64,000 nt of DNA from Acidobacteriota bacterium. GTDB lineage: Bacteria > Acidobacteriota > Aminicenantia > Aminicenantales > Saccharicenantaceae. Positions 1 through 8,515 of this stretch are shown one piece after another. How positions within the stretch are numbered: the first letter of the stretch is position 1; the number at the start of each line of letters is the position of its first letter. Location: NCBI GenBank assembly GCA_033549365.1, contig JAWSUF010000001.1, positions 310,001-374,000 on the forward strand, in the 5' to 3' direction. The notes below the pieces were generated by a model that saw only the letters and a list, made by a program, of their open reading frames with translations, was not told where the DNA came from and ran no database searches. The position numbers and the translations under genes are program-made.

Positions 1-795
1 CTGAGCCGCGGCAAGACATCGACCCTTCTCTATTCGAACCCCAACAACCCGTCCTGGATCTGTTTCACGGAGGATGAACTGAAAACGATCGCCCGGGCGG
101 CCAAACGGCACGATGTCATCGTCATCGAGGACCTCGCCTATCTCTGCATGGATTTCCGCAGTAACACCGGGAAACCGGGACACCCCCCTTATCAGCCGAC
201 GGTGGCCCGCTATACCGATCAATACATCCTGCTCATCTCCTCGTCCAAGGCTTTCAGCTACGCCGGCCAGCGCATCGGCATGATGGTCGTTTCCGACACC
301 CTATTCCAGCGCCGCTATCCCGATCTTCTTCGATATTACGCCTCGGACGTCTTCGGACGAGCCTTGATTTACGGCGCCATCTACGCCATCTCCTCGGGGA
401 CATCCCATTCCGCCCAGTATGGACTCAAGGCCATGCTCGAGGCGGCCTGCGACGGCCGGTTCGATTTCGTCGCCGAGGTCAAGGAATACGGCCGGCGGGC
501 CCACATCATGAAAAACCTTTTTACCCTGTTCGGTTTCCACATCGTCTATGACCGCGATCTCGACGACCCGCTGGCCGACGGTTTTTACTTCACCCTGTCC
601 TATCCCGGGCTGGACTCCGGCCGCCTGTTGGAAGATCTCCTTTGTTACGGTATCAGCGCCATTTCCCTGGCCATTACGGGAAGCACCCGGACGGAGGGCA
701 TCCGCGCCTGTGTCTCGCAGATCGGAGCGGAGAAGCTCCCGGAACTGGAGGAGCGCCTTCGCCGCTTCCATGAGGATCATCCCCTCAACCCATAA
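1..795 (+). CDS. PLP-dependent aminotransferase, class I/II (5' truncated)
   Basis: The reading frame is open from the first base, so the N-terminus lies outside the window; 264 codons are visible. Fold-type I aminotransferase signatures are clear: an SNPNNP motif near visible residue 17, an EDLAY segment carrying the Asp that contacts the pyridine nitrogen, and SSSKAFSYAGQRIG with the Lys that forms the Schiff base. Such enzymes move the amino group of an amino acid to a 2-oxo acid in the cytoplasm. The substrate cannot be read from this part; the motif set resembles aspartate/aromatic or LL-DAP-type aminotransferases. The next gene begins about 100 bp later behind its own candidate -10, so this may be the last gene of its operon. 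Confidence 0.85.
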   Translation: MSRGKTSTLLYSNPNNPSWICFTEDELKTIARAAKRHDVIVIEDLAYLCMDFRSNTGKPGHPPYQPTVARYTDQYILLISSSKAFSYAGQRIGMMVVSDTLFQRRYPDLLRYYASDVFGRALIYGAIYAISSGTSHSAQYGLKAMLEAACDGRFDFVAEVKEYGRRAHIMKNLFTLFGFHIVYDRDLDDPLADGFYFTLSYPGLDSGRLLEDLLCYGISAISLAITGSTRTEGIRACVSQIGAEKLPELEERLRRFHEDHPLNP

Positions 796-872
796 AAAGA
801 CCGCTGAACCCGGCCTCCGAAACAAACTTAGTTTTCGTCCAAACGAACTGGGCATGTGAAGTCGGGATGAGT

Positions 873-878
873 TATAAT
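873..878 (+). promoter_or_regulatory. candidate -10 box (TATAAT)
   Basis: An exact TATAAT lies 18 bp before the ATG at 897, with a GAGGAAAG ribosome site between them. I see no convincing -35 hexamer at 16-18 bp, so this is only a plausible promoter for the thioredoxin-like gene. Confidence 0.35.
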
Positions 879-896
879 TGCACATGAGGAAAGAGT

Positions 897-1427
897 ATGA
901 TGCGAAAAATTATCAAAAAGCCGGATGTTGAGTGCTTATCGGTCTCAGCTTTTCGAGCCACAGTCGCCGTGAGCCTTCTTTTGACCGCAGGTCTTATTGC
1001 CTTTCCTGGCCAACCGGTTGAACTCATCGGTCCCCTGACACGGGAAGCCATTCTCGAAGCTCTTCCGGATTGGGCTCATGAAGCGGCCGCTCATCTTCCC
1101 GACCCGGAGATCGTCGCCCGGTTTCATGACTTCGAGAGGCCGATTGTGATCCGGGTCGTCATCGGGACATGGTGTCCGGATTGCCGCAGGCATCTGACCG
1201 CCTTTTTCCGACTGATCGAGCTGGCCGACAACCCCGTGATTTCGGTCGAATACTTCGGCGTCTCACGGGACAAATTGCAACCCGAGGACATCGTCCGCGA
1301 CAACCGGATCGAACGGGTGCCGACGTTCATTGTCTTCGAGAACGGCCGGGAGATCGGCCGTATCATCGAACACCCCCGCATTTCCATCGAGGCGGATCTG
1401 GCCGACATTCTCTTTGGTCATTCGTAA
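897..1427 (+). CDS. secreted or membrane-anchored thioredoxin-like protein
   Basis: A 176-residue protein. Residues about 18-37 are a hydrophobic segment after a Lys/Arg-rich start, which fits a signal peptide or membrane anchor. The rest is thioredoxin-like: a WCPDC redox motif near residue 93 and a Val-Pro-Thr segment near residue 141 in the cis-proline position. A thiol-disulfide or single-thiol transfer role outside the cytoplasm is likely from the family, but the partner is unknown. Two ATG codons are adjacent (897 and 900); GAGGAAAG sits 4-12 bp upstream, so either could be used. The gene is monocistronic and followed by a gene with a strong promoter of its own. Confidence 0.75.
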   Translation: MMRKIIKKPDVECLSVSAFRATVAVSLLLTAGLIAFPGQPVELIGPLTREAILEALPDWAHEAAAHLPDPEIVARFHDFERPIVIRVVIGTWCPDCRRHLTAFFRLIELADNPVISVEYFGVSRDKLQPEDIVRDNRIERVPTFIVFENGREIGRIIEHPRISIEADLADILFGHS

Positions 1428-1509
1428 CCGGATCGATCCACCGCTGCGCAGGGACGGGTCCTTCTGTGATACGTCAACGAGGATCGGTGTCGCAGGCCCG
1501 GGCCGCCGC

Positions 1510-1538
1510 TTGACAAGCTGAAAGAGTCGTCCTATATT
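1510..1538 (+). promoter_or_regulatory. sigma70-type promoter TTGACA-17-TATATT
   Basis: A perfect -35 and a near-consensus -10 separated by 17 bp, ending 23 bp before the ATG at 1562. A GTGAGGGG ribosome site lies in between. Confidence 0.7.
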
Positions 1539-1561
1539 TCGAGTGAGGGGATTTTCCTAAG

Positions 1562-2434
1562 ATGCCTCAGCGGTTTTTGATTGGGGGGATTATTCTTTCG
1601 GCCGCCGTCTTGATTCCTCCACCCACGGAGGCGGCGTCACAGGACATCGAGCTTTTTTTATCCTTGTATCGCCTGAAGCCCTGCCTGGATACGTCTTATA
1701 CCCACACCTACACGCCTCGTCTCGAATACGGCACATCCTCCGGGACGGCCCTCCAGGTCCTGGGTCTCAAGGCTGAGCCCCGGTCGGCTCTCGGGGTCGG
1801 GCTCATCGTCAGGCCTGTCCGTAAAATCGGGGCTCAACTACTTGTCGACTCTTTCTCGACCGCCCTCGAAGGACCCGGCGGCCCCTATATCCTGATGCTG
1901 GAGTACCAATCCCGCCAGCCGCCCCAGTATGAACTCCGAACTTATACGTATGAAAGAACATCGCCGAGACCTCCGGCCGAAGGGACTCTCAAGGAAACGG
2001 CGTTCAGCCTCGGCGTCCTCGTCCGGTTGCACGCGGCCGGCGGACCGGCCGTTGATTTATCGGCCGGGCCAACCCTGTTCTTCGTTTCGGCCGAAGCGCA
2101 AAGTCCGACCTTTACGGCCTTCTGGCTCGGCGGGCATTCCGTTCTTTTTTCTGAAGATTACGACCTGGAAATCCATATCCCAAGCTCAACACGCCTGGGA
2201 TTCCATGCGGGCTTCGAGATCGTTCTTTTCACGGGACGCAACTTCGGCGTCGGAGGCGGGATTCGATATTATCTCTGTCCGGCTTACGATGTCGCGGGAG
2301 AACTGGCGCTTCTCGAAAAGCCGGGAAGCCACATCCGGGAGATTGACCTCGCCGCTCAGAATATCCCGGTCTCCGCTCTTCGCATGAATCCCTCGTTCCT
2401 CAAGCTCGGCTTCACGATCCGCTTCCTGCTTTAA
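1562..2434 (+). CDS. predicted outer-membrane beta-barrel protein
   Basis: A 290-residue protein with a signal peptide (hydrophobic residues 5-20, likely cut after TEA near residue 24). The mature part alternates short amphipathic strands with Gly/Pro/Ser-rich turns and ends in a final strand of the form x-F-x-I-R-F-L-L, the type of C-terminus that outer-membrane assembly recognises. I do not recognise the family. The gene has its own strong promoter. The CARDB-like pair starts 87 bp downstream on the same strand, so these three secreted proteins may be related in function, but that is only context. Confidence 0.6.
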   Translation: MPQRFLIGGIILSAAVLIPPPTEAASQDIELFLSLYRLKPCLDTSYTHTYTPRLEYGTSSGTALQVLGLKAEPRSALGVGLIVRPVRKIGAQLLVDSFSTALEGPGGPYILMLEYQSRQPPQYELRTYTYERTSPRPPAEGTLKETAFSLGVLVRLHAAGGPAVDLSAGPTLFFVSAEAQSPTFTAFWLGGHSVLFSEDYDLEIHIPSSTRLGFHAGFEIVLFTGRNFGVGGGIRYYLCPAYDVAGELALLEKPGSHIREIDLAAQNIPVSALRMNPSFLKLGFTIRFLL

Positions 2435-2469
2435 TTCCTCGGCAGGGGGACTGAAAATGAAAACAGGAC

Positions 2470-2497
2470 TTAACACTTCAGAGATTCTCTCGATAAT
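2470..2497 (+). promoter_or_regulatory. candidate promoter TTAACA-16-GATAAT
   Basis: Both hexamers are one mismatch from consensus with a 16-bp spacer. The predicted transcript start, near 2504, falls after the in-frame ATG at 2501, which argues that translation begins at 2522 instead. Confidence 0.45.
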
Positions 2498-2521
2498 CAA
2501 ATGAAAGGAAAGGAGGGGATG

Positions 2522-3085
2522 ATGTCTGCATCAAGGAAAAGTCTTCGTATTTGGCTGCAGGTCGCCGCCGCCGCGGTGCTATGTCTCGGGGCTTTCAACA
2601 CTCAGGCCACCTGGCTCTCCGCATCGCCGGAACCGGGGATCACGACGGGGGAACCCCAAAAAGCCCTGCCGCCCGACCTGGTCGTCACATCCATTAAAAA
2701 ACAAGTGATTCAAGCCACGACAGTCGTGGATAGCCACGGCGTCCCGGTCAAAAAAATCAAGTACCGAGTTCAGATCCGTGTCGAAAATAAAGGCAGGGGT
2801 CGTGCCGGGCGTTTCAAGATCCGAGTGGAATCCCAGTTGAATCTGCCGGACACCGGCTCCACCTGGATTGATTGGAGACAAGTCGCCATGCTGGGTTGCG
2901 AAGGATTAAGATCCGGCGCTGGTATCAATCTCCAGGTTGAGGACGACGCCTTCGTGGATTCGGATCATCCGACATTAGGTTCCACATTTTTGTGCTTCAG
3001 GGCCACAGCCGACCCCCATCGCATCCTCAGAGAAATCAACATCACGAACAACACTCTCACCATGACGGACTGCAGGAAATACTGA
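2522..3085 (+). CDS. secreted CARDB-like protein (paralog 1)
   Basis: 187 residues from this start. I chose the ATG at 2522 because AGGAGG ends 5 nt before it; in-frame ATGs at 2501 and 2519 fit the ribosome site less well. A signal peptide covers about residues 1-29. The mature part reads as one immunoglobulin-like CARDB domain: a PDLVVTSI opening strand, an ENKGRGRAG turn, and a closing EINITNNTL strand. CARDB domains are common adhesion or extracellular modules with no catalytic role. Three Cys (in GCEG, LCFRA and DCRK) match those in the next gene, suggesting conserved disulfide chemistry. Function unknown. Confidence 0.65.
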   Translation: MSASRKSLRIWLQVAAAAVLCLGAFNTQATWLSASPEPGITTGEPQKALPPDLVVTSIKKQVIQATTVVDSHGVPVKKIKYRVQIRVENKGRGRAGRFKIRVESQLNLPDTGSTWIDWRQVAMLGCEGLRSGAGINLQVEDDAFVDSDHPTLGSTFLCFRATADPHRILREINITNNTLTMTDCRKY

Positions 3086-3124
3086 GCCGCATCATCCAAA
3101 AATTTTTGGGATAAGAGGAGGCCC

Positions 3125-3688
3125 GTTTTTAAACCACACCGCAAGTTTTTCAGGGGCCTGGGGACCATCGGAGCAGCTGTCGTCTTGCTCGGCGCATTTC
3201 TTGCCACGGGCAGGGCCGGAGAGCCGGGAAAGACAGTGGGGCTTGAGGTCATGGACCAGAGAACCCCGAAACCTCCTTGGCCCGCAAAGGCCGACCTGGC
3301 CGTCAGGACCTTTCGTCAGGAAGTGATCAAGCAAAGCACTCTGGACTATTCTCTCCCTCCGACCGTCATTCGTGAATATCGACTTCACGTCATGGTGATC
3401 AACATCGGAAAAGGCCAAGCCGGACCGTTCAAAGTTCCACTCGAAAAGAAACCGCAATCATACCACGCATCGGGTGCGACTTATGAAATCGTGACCCAAT
3501 TGAAATGTGACGGATTGATGCCCGGCAAGGGCAGCCTTCTTACGGCACCGGGGACTTTTCAGGATATCGACGGAGGTTTGGATCCGCAATGGTGGTGCTT
3601 TAAAGCCACGGCCGATTCGGAAAATGAAGTCCAGGAAACCAACGAAGCGAACAATATTCTCATCCAAACCAACTGCAAACAGTCCTGA
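3125..3688 (+). CDS. secreted CARDB-like protein (paralog 2), start codon unclear
   Basis: Same reading frame as the preceding gene, separated from it by one TGA. The protein repeats its layout: a CARDB-like domain from PKPPWPAKADLAV to EVQETNEANNIL, and three Cys in the same places (KCDG, WCFKA, NCKQS). The only standard start codon near the beginning is TTG at 3185, inside the hydrophobic core of what would be the signal peptide. In frame upstream, KPHRKFFRGLG (a good positively charged n-region) is preceded by AGAGGAGG, but the codon next to that site is GTT at 3125. Either a non-standard start is used, or a base is wrong or mutated here. I give the coordinates from 3125; the conservative start is 3185. 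Confidence 0.55.
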   Translation, partial: VFKPHRKFFRGLGTIGAAVVLLGAFLATGRAGEPGKTVGLEVMDQRTPKPPWPAKADLAVRTFRQEVIKQSTLDYSLPPTVIREYRLHVMVINIGKGQAGPFKVPLEKKPQSYHASGATYEIVTQLKCDGLMPGKGSLLTAPGTFQDIDGGLDPQWWCFKATADSENEVQETNEANNILIQTNCKQS

Positions 3689-3711
3689 GTTCAACAACCC
3701 CGCGCCGGTCG

Positions 3712-6249
3712 TTATCCGGCAATCCCCGGGATCCGGGCCCGGGTCAGGCGGAGGGAATTGCCGACCACGGAGACCGAGCTGAAAGCCATGGCCGCCGCGG
3801 CGATCGCGGGATCGAGAAGAATGCCGAAAAAGGGATAGAGAACGCCGGCGGCCACGGGGATTCCGAGGACATTGTAGAAAAACGCCCAAAAGAGGTTCTG
3901 GCGGATGGTCCGCATGGTCCTCCGGCCGAGGGCGATGGCCGCCCGGACGCTTCGCAGGTCGCCCCGAATGAGAGTGATGTCGGCCGCTTCGATCGCGGCG
4001 TCCGTCCCGGAACCGAGGGCGATGCCGACGTCAGCCCGAGCCAGGGCCGGTGCATCATTGATGCCGTCGCCCACCATGGCCGTCTTTTCCCCCAGATCCT
4101 GAAGATCCCGAACGGCCCGGACCTTGTCTTCAGGCAGAACTTCGGCGATGACACGGTCGATTCCCGCGCGCCGACCGACGGCCTCGGCCGTCCTCCGATT
4201 GTCCCCGGTGAGCATGACGACGGAAAACCCATCCTTCCTGAGCCCGGATACGACGGAAACGGCTTCATCCTTCAAGATGTCGGCAAGACCCAGCACTCCG
4301 ACCGCAGCCTTATCAACGGAAACTCCGATCAGAGTCCGGCCTTCGCCGGTCAGCTTCTCCGCATTTTCCATCAAAGAATCCAAGTGGACACCGTTGTCTT
4401 TGAGTAGCTTCAGGCTCCCGGCCAGAACAGTCCGGCCGTCGACGACGCCCTGCACACCGAGTCCTCCCAGAGCCTGAAATCCGACCGGATCCCTCGCCTC
4501 CAGACCCTTGGAGGCAGCCTTGTGCAACACGGCCCGGGCCAGAGGATGTTCCGAACGTTTTTCGACTGATGCGGCCCAGAAAAGCAGCTCATCGGCTCGA
4601 AATTCTTTTACGGGCACAATATCCGTGACTTCCGGCTCGCCGCGAGTCAGTGTCCCCGTTTTATCGAAGACGACGGTTTGAATGCCGTGAAGCGCTTCGA
4701 GGACCTCTCCCCCGCGGATGAGAATCCCGTGTTCGGCTCCCCTCCCCGTCCCGACCATGATGGCCGTCGGCGTGGCCAGGCCCAGGGCACAAGGACAGGC
4801 GATGATCAGGACGGCAACGAAGTTGAGAAGCGCATAGTTAAAGGACGGCGACGGTCCGAACGAGAGCCAGGCCGCAAAGGTGACGACGGCAACCGCCATG
4901 ACGGCGGGCACGAAAATCGAAGCGATGGAATCGGCCAACCTCTGGATGGGGGCTTTCGAACCCTGGGCCTCGCGGACGAGCCCGATGATCCTCGCCAGGG
5001 CCGTATCCTTCCCCACCCGGACCGCACGAAAGTTGAAGCTTCCCGTAGTGTTGAGCGTCGCCCCGACAACCTCCGAACCCGGCCGCTTGTCGATAGGAAG
5101 ACTTTCTCCGGTGATCATGGACTCGTCGACGGCCGACTCCCCATCGAGGATGACTCCATCGACCGGTATCTTCTCTCCGGGGCGGACAACGACGATATCC
5201 CCGGCGGCGACCTCGTCGATCGGGATTTCGATTTCGGCGCCGTCACGGAGAAGACGGGCCATCCTCGGCTGCAGGCCGATGAGACGGCGTACGGCCTGGG
5301 ACGTCCGCCCCTTGGCCCGGGCCTCGAGCATACGGCCGAAAAGCACAAGGACGATGATGACCGCCGAGGTGTCGAAATAGACATCGGGTTTCATGCCGGC
5401 CCCGGCGAAGAAGGACGGAAAGAGAACGGCCGCGGCGCTCGTGAAATAGGCGGCCGACGTCCCGACGGCGATGAGCGTGTTCATGTCGGCGCTGCGTCGC
5501 CGCAGGGCGGCGAAGGCGCCCTTGTAGAATCGCATCCCCAGGACGAACTGGACCGGGGTCGCCAGGGCCCAGAGGACGGCGAAATTCTGCAACCAGGCCG
5601 GCGCCCACGGAAACCAGTGCCGCATGCCGCCGATGAAGACAAGCAACGCCAGGACGCCGCCCCAGACGACACCCGTTCTCAGCTCCTTGTATTCCTTTTC
5701 CTTGAGGAGAAATTCGATGTCGGAAGCATCTTCCGAACCGGCGATGTCCCGGATTTCGTATCCAGCATCGACGACGGTCTCCCGGATATGCCCGGCCTCG
5801 ACCAATCCGGGAAGATAACGGACACGGAGGATGCCGGTCGCCAAATTGAGCGCCGCTTTTTCGACTCCGGGCATGTTCCGGACGGCCGATTCGACCTTGG
5901 CGACGCAGGAGGCGCAGACAATGCCGCGGACGGCGAAATCCGCTTCGGTTGCGGCGACGTTGTAACCGGATTTCCGGACGGTGTCCACGATGTCGGCCGG
6001 ACGAACGCGTTTCGGATCAAAATCGACGGCGGCCCGGGAGGAGGCGAAATTGACGCGGGCCTCAAGGACGCCGCCCAGGGCGGCCAGCTTGCGCTCGATG
6101 TTCGCGGCGCACGAGGCGCAGCTCATTCCCGAAATCGGGATATCGATCCGCGCCCGAAATCCGATATCTTTGACCTCTCCGGGCTTTCTTCTCCGGGTTG
6201 CCATGGTGAGTCGTTTATGTTGGCCTTTCAAGAACATCGACAACGACAT
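3712..6249 (-). CDS. copA: copper-translocating P1B-type ATPase
   Basis: 845 residues, the usual CopA length with two metal-binding domains. GMSCASC (Cys44, Cys47) and GIVCASC (Cys112, Cys115) mark two N-terminal HMA domains. The membrane CPC is at 485-487 and the phosphorylated Asp529 is in DKTGT; the hinge GDGIND is at 727-732. The last two helices carry YN and MxxSS, the Cu(I) signature. It exports Cu+ from the cytoplasm using ATP. The start at 6249 lies 21 bp after the DUF2892 gene; an alternative start at 6204 removes 15 residues, and neither has a good ribosome site. Convergent with the CARDB gene, 23 bp apart. Confidence 0.95.
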   Translation of the reverse strand: MSLSMFLKGQHKRLTMATRRRKPGEVKDIGFRARIDIPISGMSCASCAANIERKLAALGGVLEARVNFASSRAAVDFDPKRVRPADIVDTVRKSGYNVAATEADFAVRGIVCASCVAKVESAVRNMPGVEKAALNLATGILRVRYLPGLVEAGHIRETVVDAGYEIRDIAGSEDASDIEFLLKEKEYKELRTGVVWGGVLALLVFIGGMRHWFPWAPAWLQNFAVLWALATPVQFVLGMRFYKGAFAALRRRSADMNTLIAVGTSAAYFTSAAAVLFPSFFAGAGMKPDVYFDTSAVIIVLVLFGRMLEARAKGRTSQAVRRLIGLQPRMARLLRDGAEIEIPIDEVAAGDIVVVRPGEKIPVDGVILDGESAVDESMITGESLPIDKRPGSEVVGATLNTTGSFNFRAVRVGKDTALARIIGLVREAQGSKAPIQRLADSIASIFVPAVMAVAVVTFAAWLSFGPSPSFNYALLNFVAVLIIACPCALGLATPTAIMVGTGRGAEHGILIRGGEVLEALHGIQTVVFDKTGTLTRGEPEVTDIVPVKEFRADELLFWAASVEKRSEHPLARAVLHKAASKGLEARDPVGFQALGGLGVQGVVDGRTVLAGSLKLLKDNGVHLDSLMENAEKLTGEGRTLIGVSVDKAAVGVLGLADILKDEAVSVVSGLRKDGFSVVMLTGDNRRTAEAVGRRAGIDRVIAEVLPEDKVRAVRDLQDLGEKTAMVGDGINDAPALARADVGIALGSGTDAAIEAADITLIRGDLRSVRAAIALGRRTMRTIRQNLFWAFFYNVLGIPVAAGVLYPFFGILLDPAIAAAAMAFSSVSVVGNSLRLTRARIPGIAG

Positions 6250-6270
6250 GGCCGCAAACCTGGAGTCTTT

Positions 6271-6471
6271 CTATTGTTTTCTGGTCGAAATTTTCAGGGG
6301 CACATATAGCGGACAAAAGCCGATCACACTCGTTACCAGAAAAACCAGGGCCAGGATTCCCAGGACAATCGCCAAGGTCCCTTCGAGAACTCCCGCCAGA
6401 AGCAGGAGGGCGACCAGAACGGCCAGCAAAAGACGGATCAGACGGTCCATCGGACCCATGTTCAAGGTCAT
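6271..6471 (-). CDS. DUF2892 (YgaP-type) small membrane protein
   Basis: 66 residues. The opening MGPMDRLIRLLLA, two hydrophobic helices and the closing GFCPLYVPLKIST match the DUF2892 family, which is also the membrane part of YgaP. The family is often found with rhodanese or metal/sulfur genes; its biochemical role is not settled. ATG at 6471 is preceded by GGAAGGAGAG at good spacing. It is the first gene of a two-gene operon with copA, so a link to copper or envelope thiol homeostasis is a reasonable inference. Confidence 0.85.
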   Translation of the reverse strand: MTLNMGPMDRLIRLLLAVLVALLLLAGVLEGTLAIVLGILALVFLVTSVIGFCPLYVPLKISTRKQ

Positions 6472-6505
6472 GTGTTCTCTCCTTCCAGGAATGATCTTGA
6501 ATTTC

Positions 6506-6534
6506 AGTATAGCCCCCCGGCATCGAAATGACAA
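6506..6534 (-). promoter_or_regulatory. sigma70-type promoter TTGTCA-17-TATACT for DUF2892-copA
   Basis: Read on the minus strand: one mismatch in each hexamer and a 17-bp spacer, ending 34 bp before the ATG at 6471. The spacer contains a G-run and could hold a regulator site; I see no clear dyad such as a CueR or CsoR operator. Confidence 0.65.
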
Positions 6535-6576
6535 ATGTCCGCCGCAACGGCCATGGAAGCCTCGGCGTCTCATCGA

Positions 6577-6605
6577 TTGCGCCCCCATCAGGATTATGAT
6601 AGAAT
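6577..6605 (+). promoter_or_regulatory. candidate promoter TTGCGC-17-TAGAAT for yebC
   Basis: The hexamers are weaker than consensus but spaced 17 bp apart. The predicted start near 6612 leaves a short leader containing AAAGGAG before the ATG at 6634. Confidence 0.4.
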
Positions 6606-6633
6606 TTCGGCGCAATTCGCAAAGGAGCAACCC

Positions 6634-7380
6634 ATGTCCGGACATTCGAAATGGCATTCCATCAAGCATAAAAAGGCCGCCGCCGACGCCAAGCGGGGCA
6701 AGATCTTCACCAAACTCATCCGCGAGTTGAGCGTGGCCGCCAAGACCGGCGGCGGAGACCCCGACAAGAACCCCCGTCTGCGCAAGGCCATTCTTGACGC
6801 CAAAGGCGTCAACATGCCGGCCGACAATATCAAACGGGCCATCCAGAAAGGCATGGGCCAGCTCGATGGGGCGACTTACGAGGAAATCACCTACGAGGGT
6901 TACGGCCCCGGCGGCGTGGCCATTTTCATCTCCACGCTCACCGATAACAAGAACCGGACGGTTTCCGAGCTCCGGCACATCCTGTCCAAAAACGGGGGGC
7001 GTATGGGTGAATCGGGCTGTGTCTCATGGATGTTCAAGCGCCAGGGCTACGTCACGATCGATAAGGACAAGGCCGACGAGGAAAAGCTCCTGGAAATCGG
7101 CCTGGCCGCGGGCGCCGAGGACGTCAAGGACGACGGAAGCCAATTCGAGATCACGACCACGCCGGAAACCTATGAAGCCGTCGTCGAGGCTCTGAAACAG
7201 AACGACATCGAGATCGCCGATTCCAACGTCGGCTGGCTCCCCCAGAACACGGTCAAGGTCGAAGGCAAGCCGGCCGAACAGATCCTTCGCCTGATGGAGG
7301 AACTTGAGGACCACGACGACGTCCAGAACGTCTCCGCCAACTTCGACATCTCCGAAGAGGAGATCGCGCAATTTTCCTAG
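6634..7380 (+). CDS. yebC: YebC/PmpR family regulatory/translation-related protein
   Basis: 248 residues, full family length. The N-terminus [16 protein letters not shown] and the following [10 protein letters not shown] are hallmark YebC sequence; three-domain architecture is intact through the acidic C-terminus. Family members were described as DNA-binding regulators, and some more recently as factors that relieve ribosome stalling at proline runs; which applies here cannot be read from sequence. The start is fixed by AAAGGAG 7 nt upstream. It heads the yebC-ruvC-ruvA-ruvB-queA cluster, a very common arrangement. Confidence 0.96.
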   Translation: MSGHSKWHSIKHKKAAADAKRGKIFTKLIRELSVAAKTGGGDPDKNPRLRKAILDAKGVNMPADNIKRAIQKGMGQLDGATYEEITYEGYGPGGVAIFISTLTDNKNRTVSELRHILSKNGGRMGESGCVSWMFKRQGYVTIDKDKADEEKLLEIGLAAGAEDVKDDGSQFEITTTPETYEAVVEALKQNDIEIADSNVGWLPQNTVKVEGKPAEQILRLMEELEDHDDVQNVSANFDISEEEIAQFS

Positions 7381-7399
7381 CCTCCGATCGGGAGACGGC

Positions 7400-7894
7400 A
7401 TGAGGGTCATCGGCATCGATCCCAGCCTCGTCTCAACGGGATTCGGGGTCATATCCTGCGAGGACGGCCGCTATGTTCCCGTCGTTTACGGCGCCATCCG
7501 CACATCCCGGAGCCGCCCGCTTCCCGAAAGGCTCGAAGAAATCCGGCGCGAACTCGACACGATCCTAAGCTCTTTCGAGGTCGACGAGGCGGCCGTGGAA
7601 AACCCCTTCAACGCCCGGAATGTCCGGACGGCCCTCATCCTCGGACAGGTCCGCGGCGCCGTTCTCTGCGCCCTGGCCGGACGCAAGTGCGCCCTGCACG
7701 AGTATTCCGCCCTGGAAATCAAGAAGGCGGTCACCGGTTACGGCCAGGCACAAAAACCCCAGGTCCAGATCATGGTCCGGGCTCTTCTCAACCTGGACGA
7801 CGACGCTCTGTCGGCGGACGCCGCCGACGCGCTGGCCGCGGCCGTCTGTCACCTCAACGCCCGGCAGTTCCGGTTGAAAATCGAGGGCGGCTGA
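7400..7894 (+). CDS. ruvC: Holliday junction resolvase RuvC
   Basis: 164 residues. The four acidic catalytic positions are visible: Asp7 in GIDPS, Glu in AAVENPF near residue 67, and the Asp pair in SADAADAL near residues 139-142. RuvC is a dimeric endonuclease that cuts four-way junctions after branch migration by RuvAB. ATG at 7400 follows GGGAGACGG, and the gene begins 19 bp after yebC. Confidence 0.96.
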   Translation: MRVIGIDPSLVSTGFGVISCEDGRYVPVVYGAIRTSRSRPLPERLEEIRRELDTILSSFEVDEAAVENPFNARNVRTALILGQVRGAVLCALAGRKCALHEYSALEIKKAVTGYGQAQKPQVQIMVRALLNLDDDALSADAADALAAAVCHLNARQFRLKIEGG

Positions 7895-7900
7895 GCTATC

Positions 7901-7916
7901 ATGATGCGCGCATCAT
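7901..7916. repeat. 16-bp perfect palindrome over the ruvA start
   Basis: ATGATGCGCGCATCAT reads the same on both strands, directly after the ruvC stop and running into the ruvA ATG at 7915. It could be an operator, or could hide the ruvA start in RNA; it may also be chance. Confidence 0.4.
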
Positions 7917-8502
7917 GATCGCATATCTCAAGGGGATCCTCGTCCATAAAGCCCCGAACCAGGTCATCGTGGACATCGCCGGCGTCGGATATTGCGCCGC
8001 GGTTCCTTTGACCACGTTTTTCCGTCTCGGCGAAATCGGCGGACCCGTGGCCCTGCACATTCACACCCATCTGACGGACAGTTCCCTGTCGCTTTTCGGT
8101 TTCGCCACGTCGGACGAAAAAGACATCTTTCTCAAGCTGATCGGCATCTCGGGCATCGGCCCGAAATTGGCTTTGAATGTCCTTTCCGGAATCGAGCCGG
8201 GCGATTTCGAAGACGCCGTCCGCAACAGCGACGTGGCCCGGCTCAGTCTTGTCCCGGGCATCGGGAAAAAAACGGCTCTCCGCATCGCCATGGAACTCCA
8301 GGACAAGATGGAGAAAAAGGAGGAACTCCTCGCGGGCCGGACGTCGCCTCAGACCGAGGACATCGTTTCGGCGCTCACCAACCTGGGGTTCCGGAGAAAA
8401 GAGGTGGAGCGCGTCGTCGAGCGGGCCGTCTCCGATCTCGGCCCCGAACAGGGATTTGAAAAACTTCTTCGGGAATGTCTGAGCCGGATGGCGAAACTAT
8501 GA
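7915..8502 (+). CDS. ruvA: Holliday junction branch migration protein RuvA
   Basis: 195 residues with the three RuvA domains: OB fold (1-62, opening [10 protein letters not shown]), tandem helix-hairpin-helix DNA-binding motifs ([10 protein letters not shown] near 78-87, [10 protein letters not shown] near 113-122), and a C-terminal three-helix domain (about 145-195) that contacts RuvB. RuvA tetramers hold the junction in a square-planar form. There is no good ribosome site before the ATG; a 16-bp palindrome covers the start region, so coupling to ruvC translation (stop 18 bp upstream) is likely. Confidence 0.96.
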   Translation: MIAYLKGILVHKAPNQVIVDIAGVGYCAAVPLTTFFRLGEIGGPVALHIHTHLTDSSLSLFGFATSDEKDIFLKLIGISGIGPKLALNVLSGIEPGDFEDAVRNSDVARLSLVPGIGKKTALRIAMELQDKMEKKEELLAGRTSPQTEDIVSALTNLGFRRKEVERVVERAVSDLGPEQGFEKLLRECLSRMAKL

Positions 8503-8515
8503 CAAGGGAGGCTTC

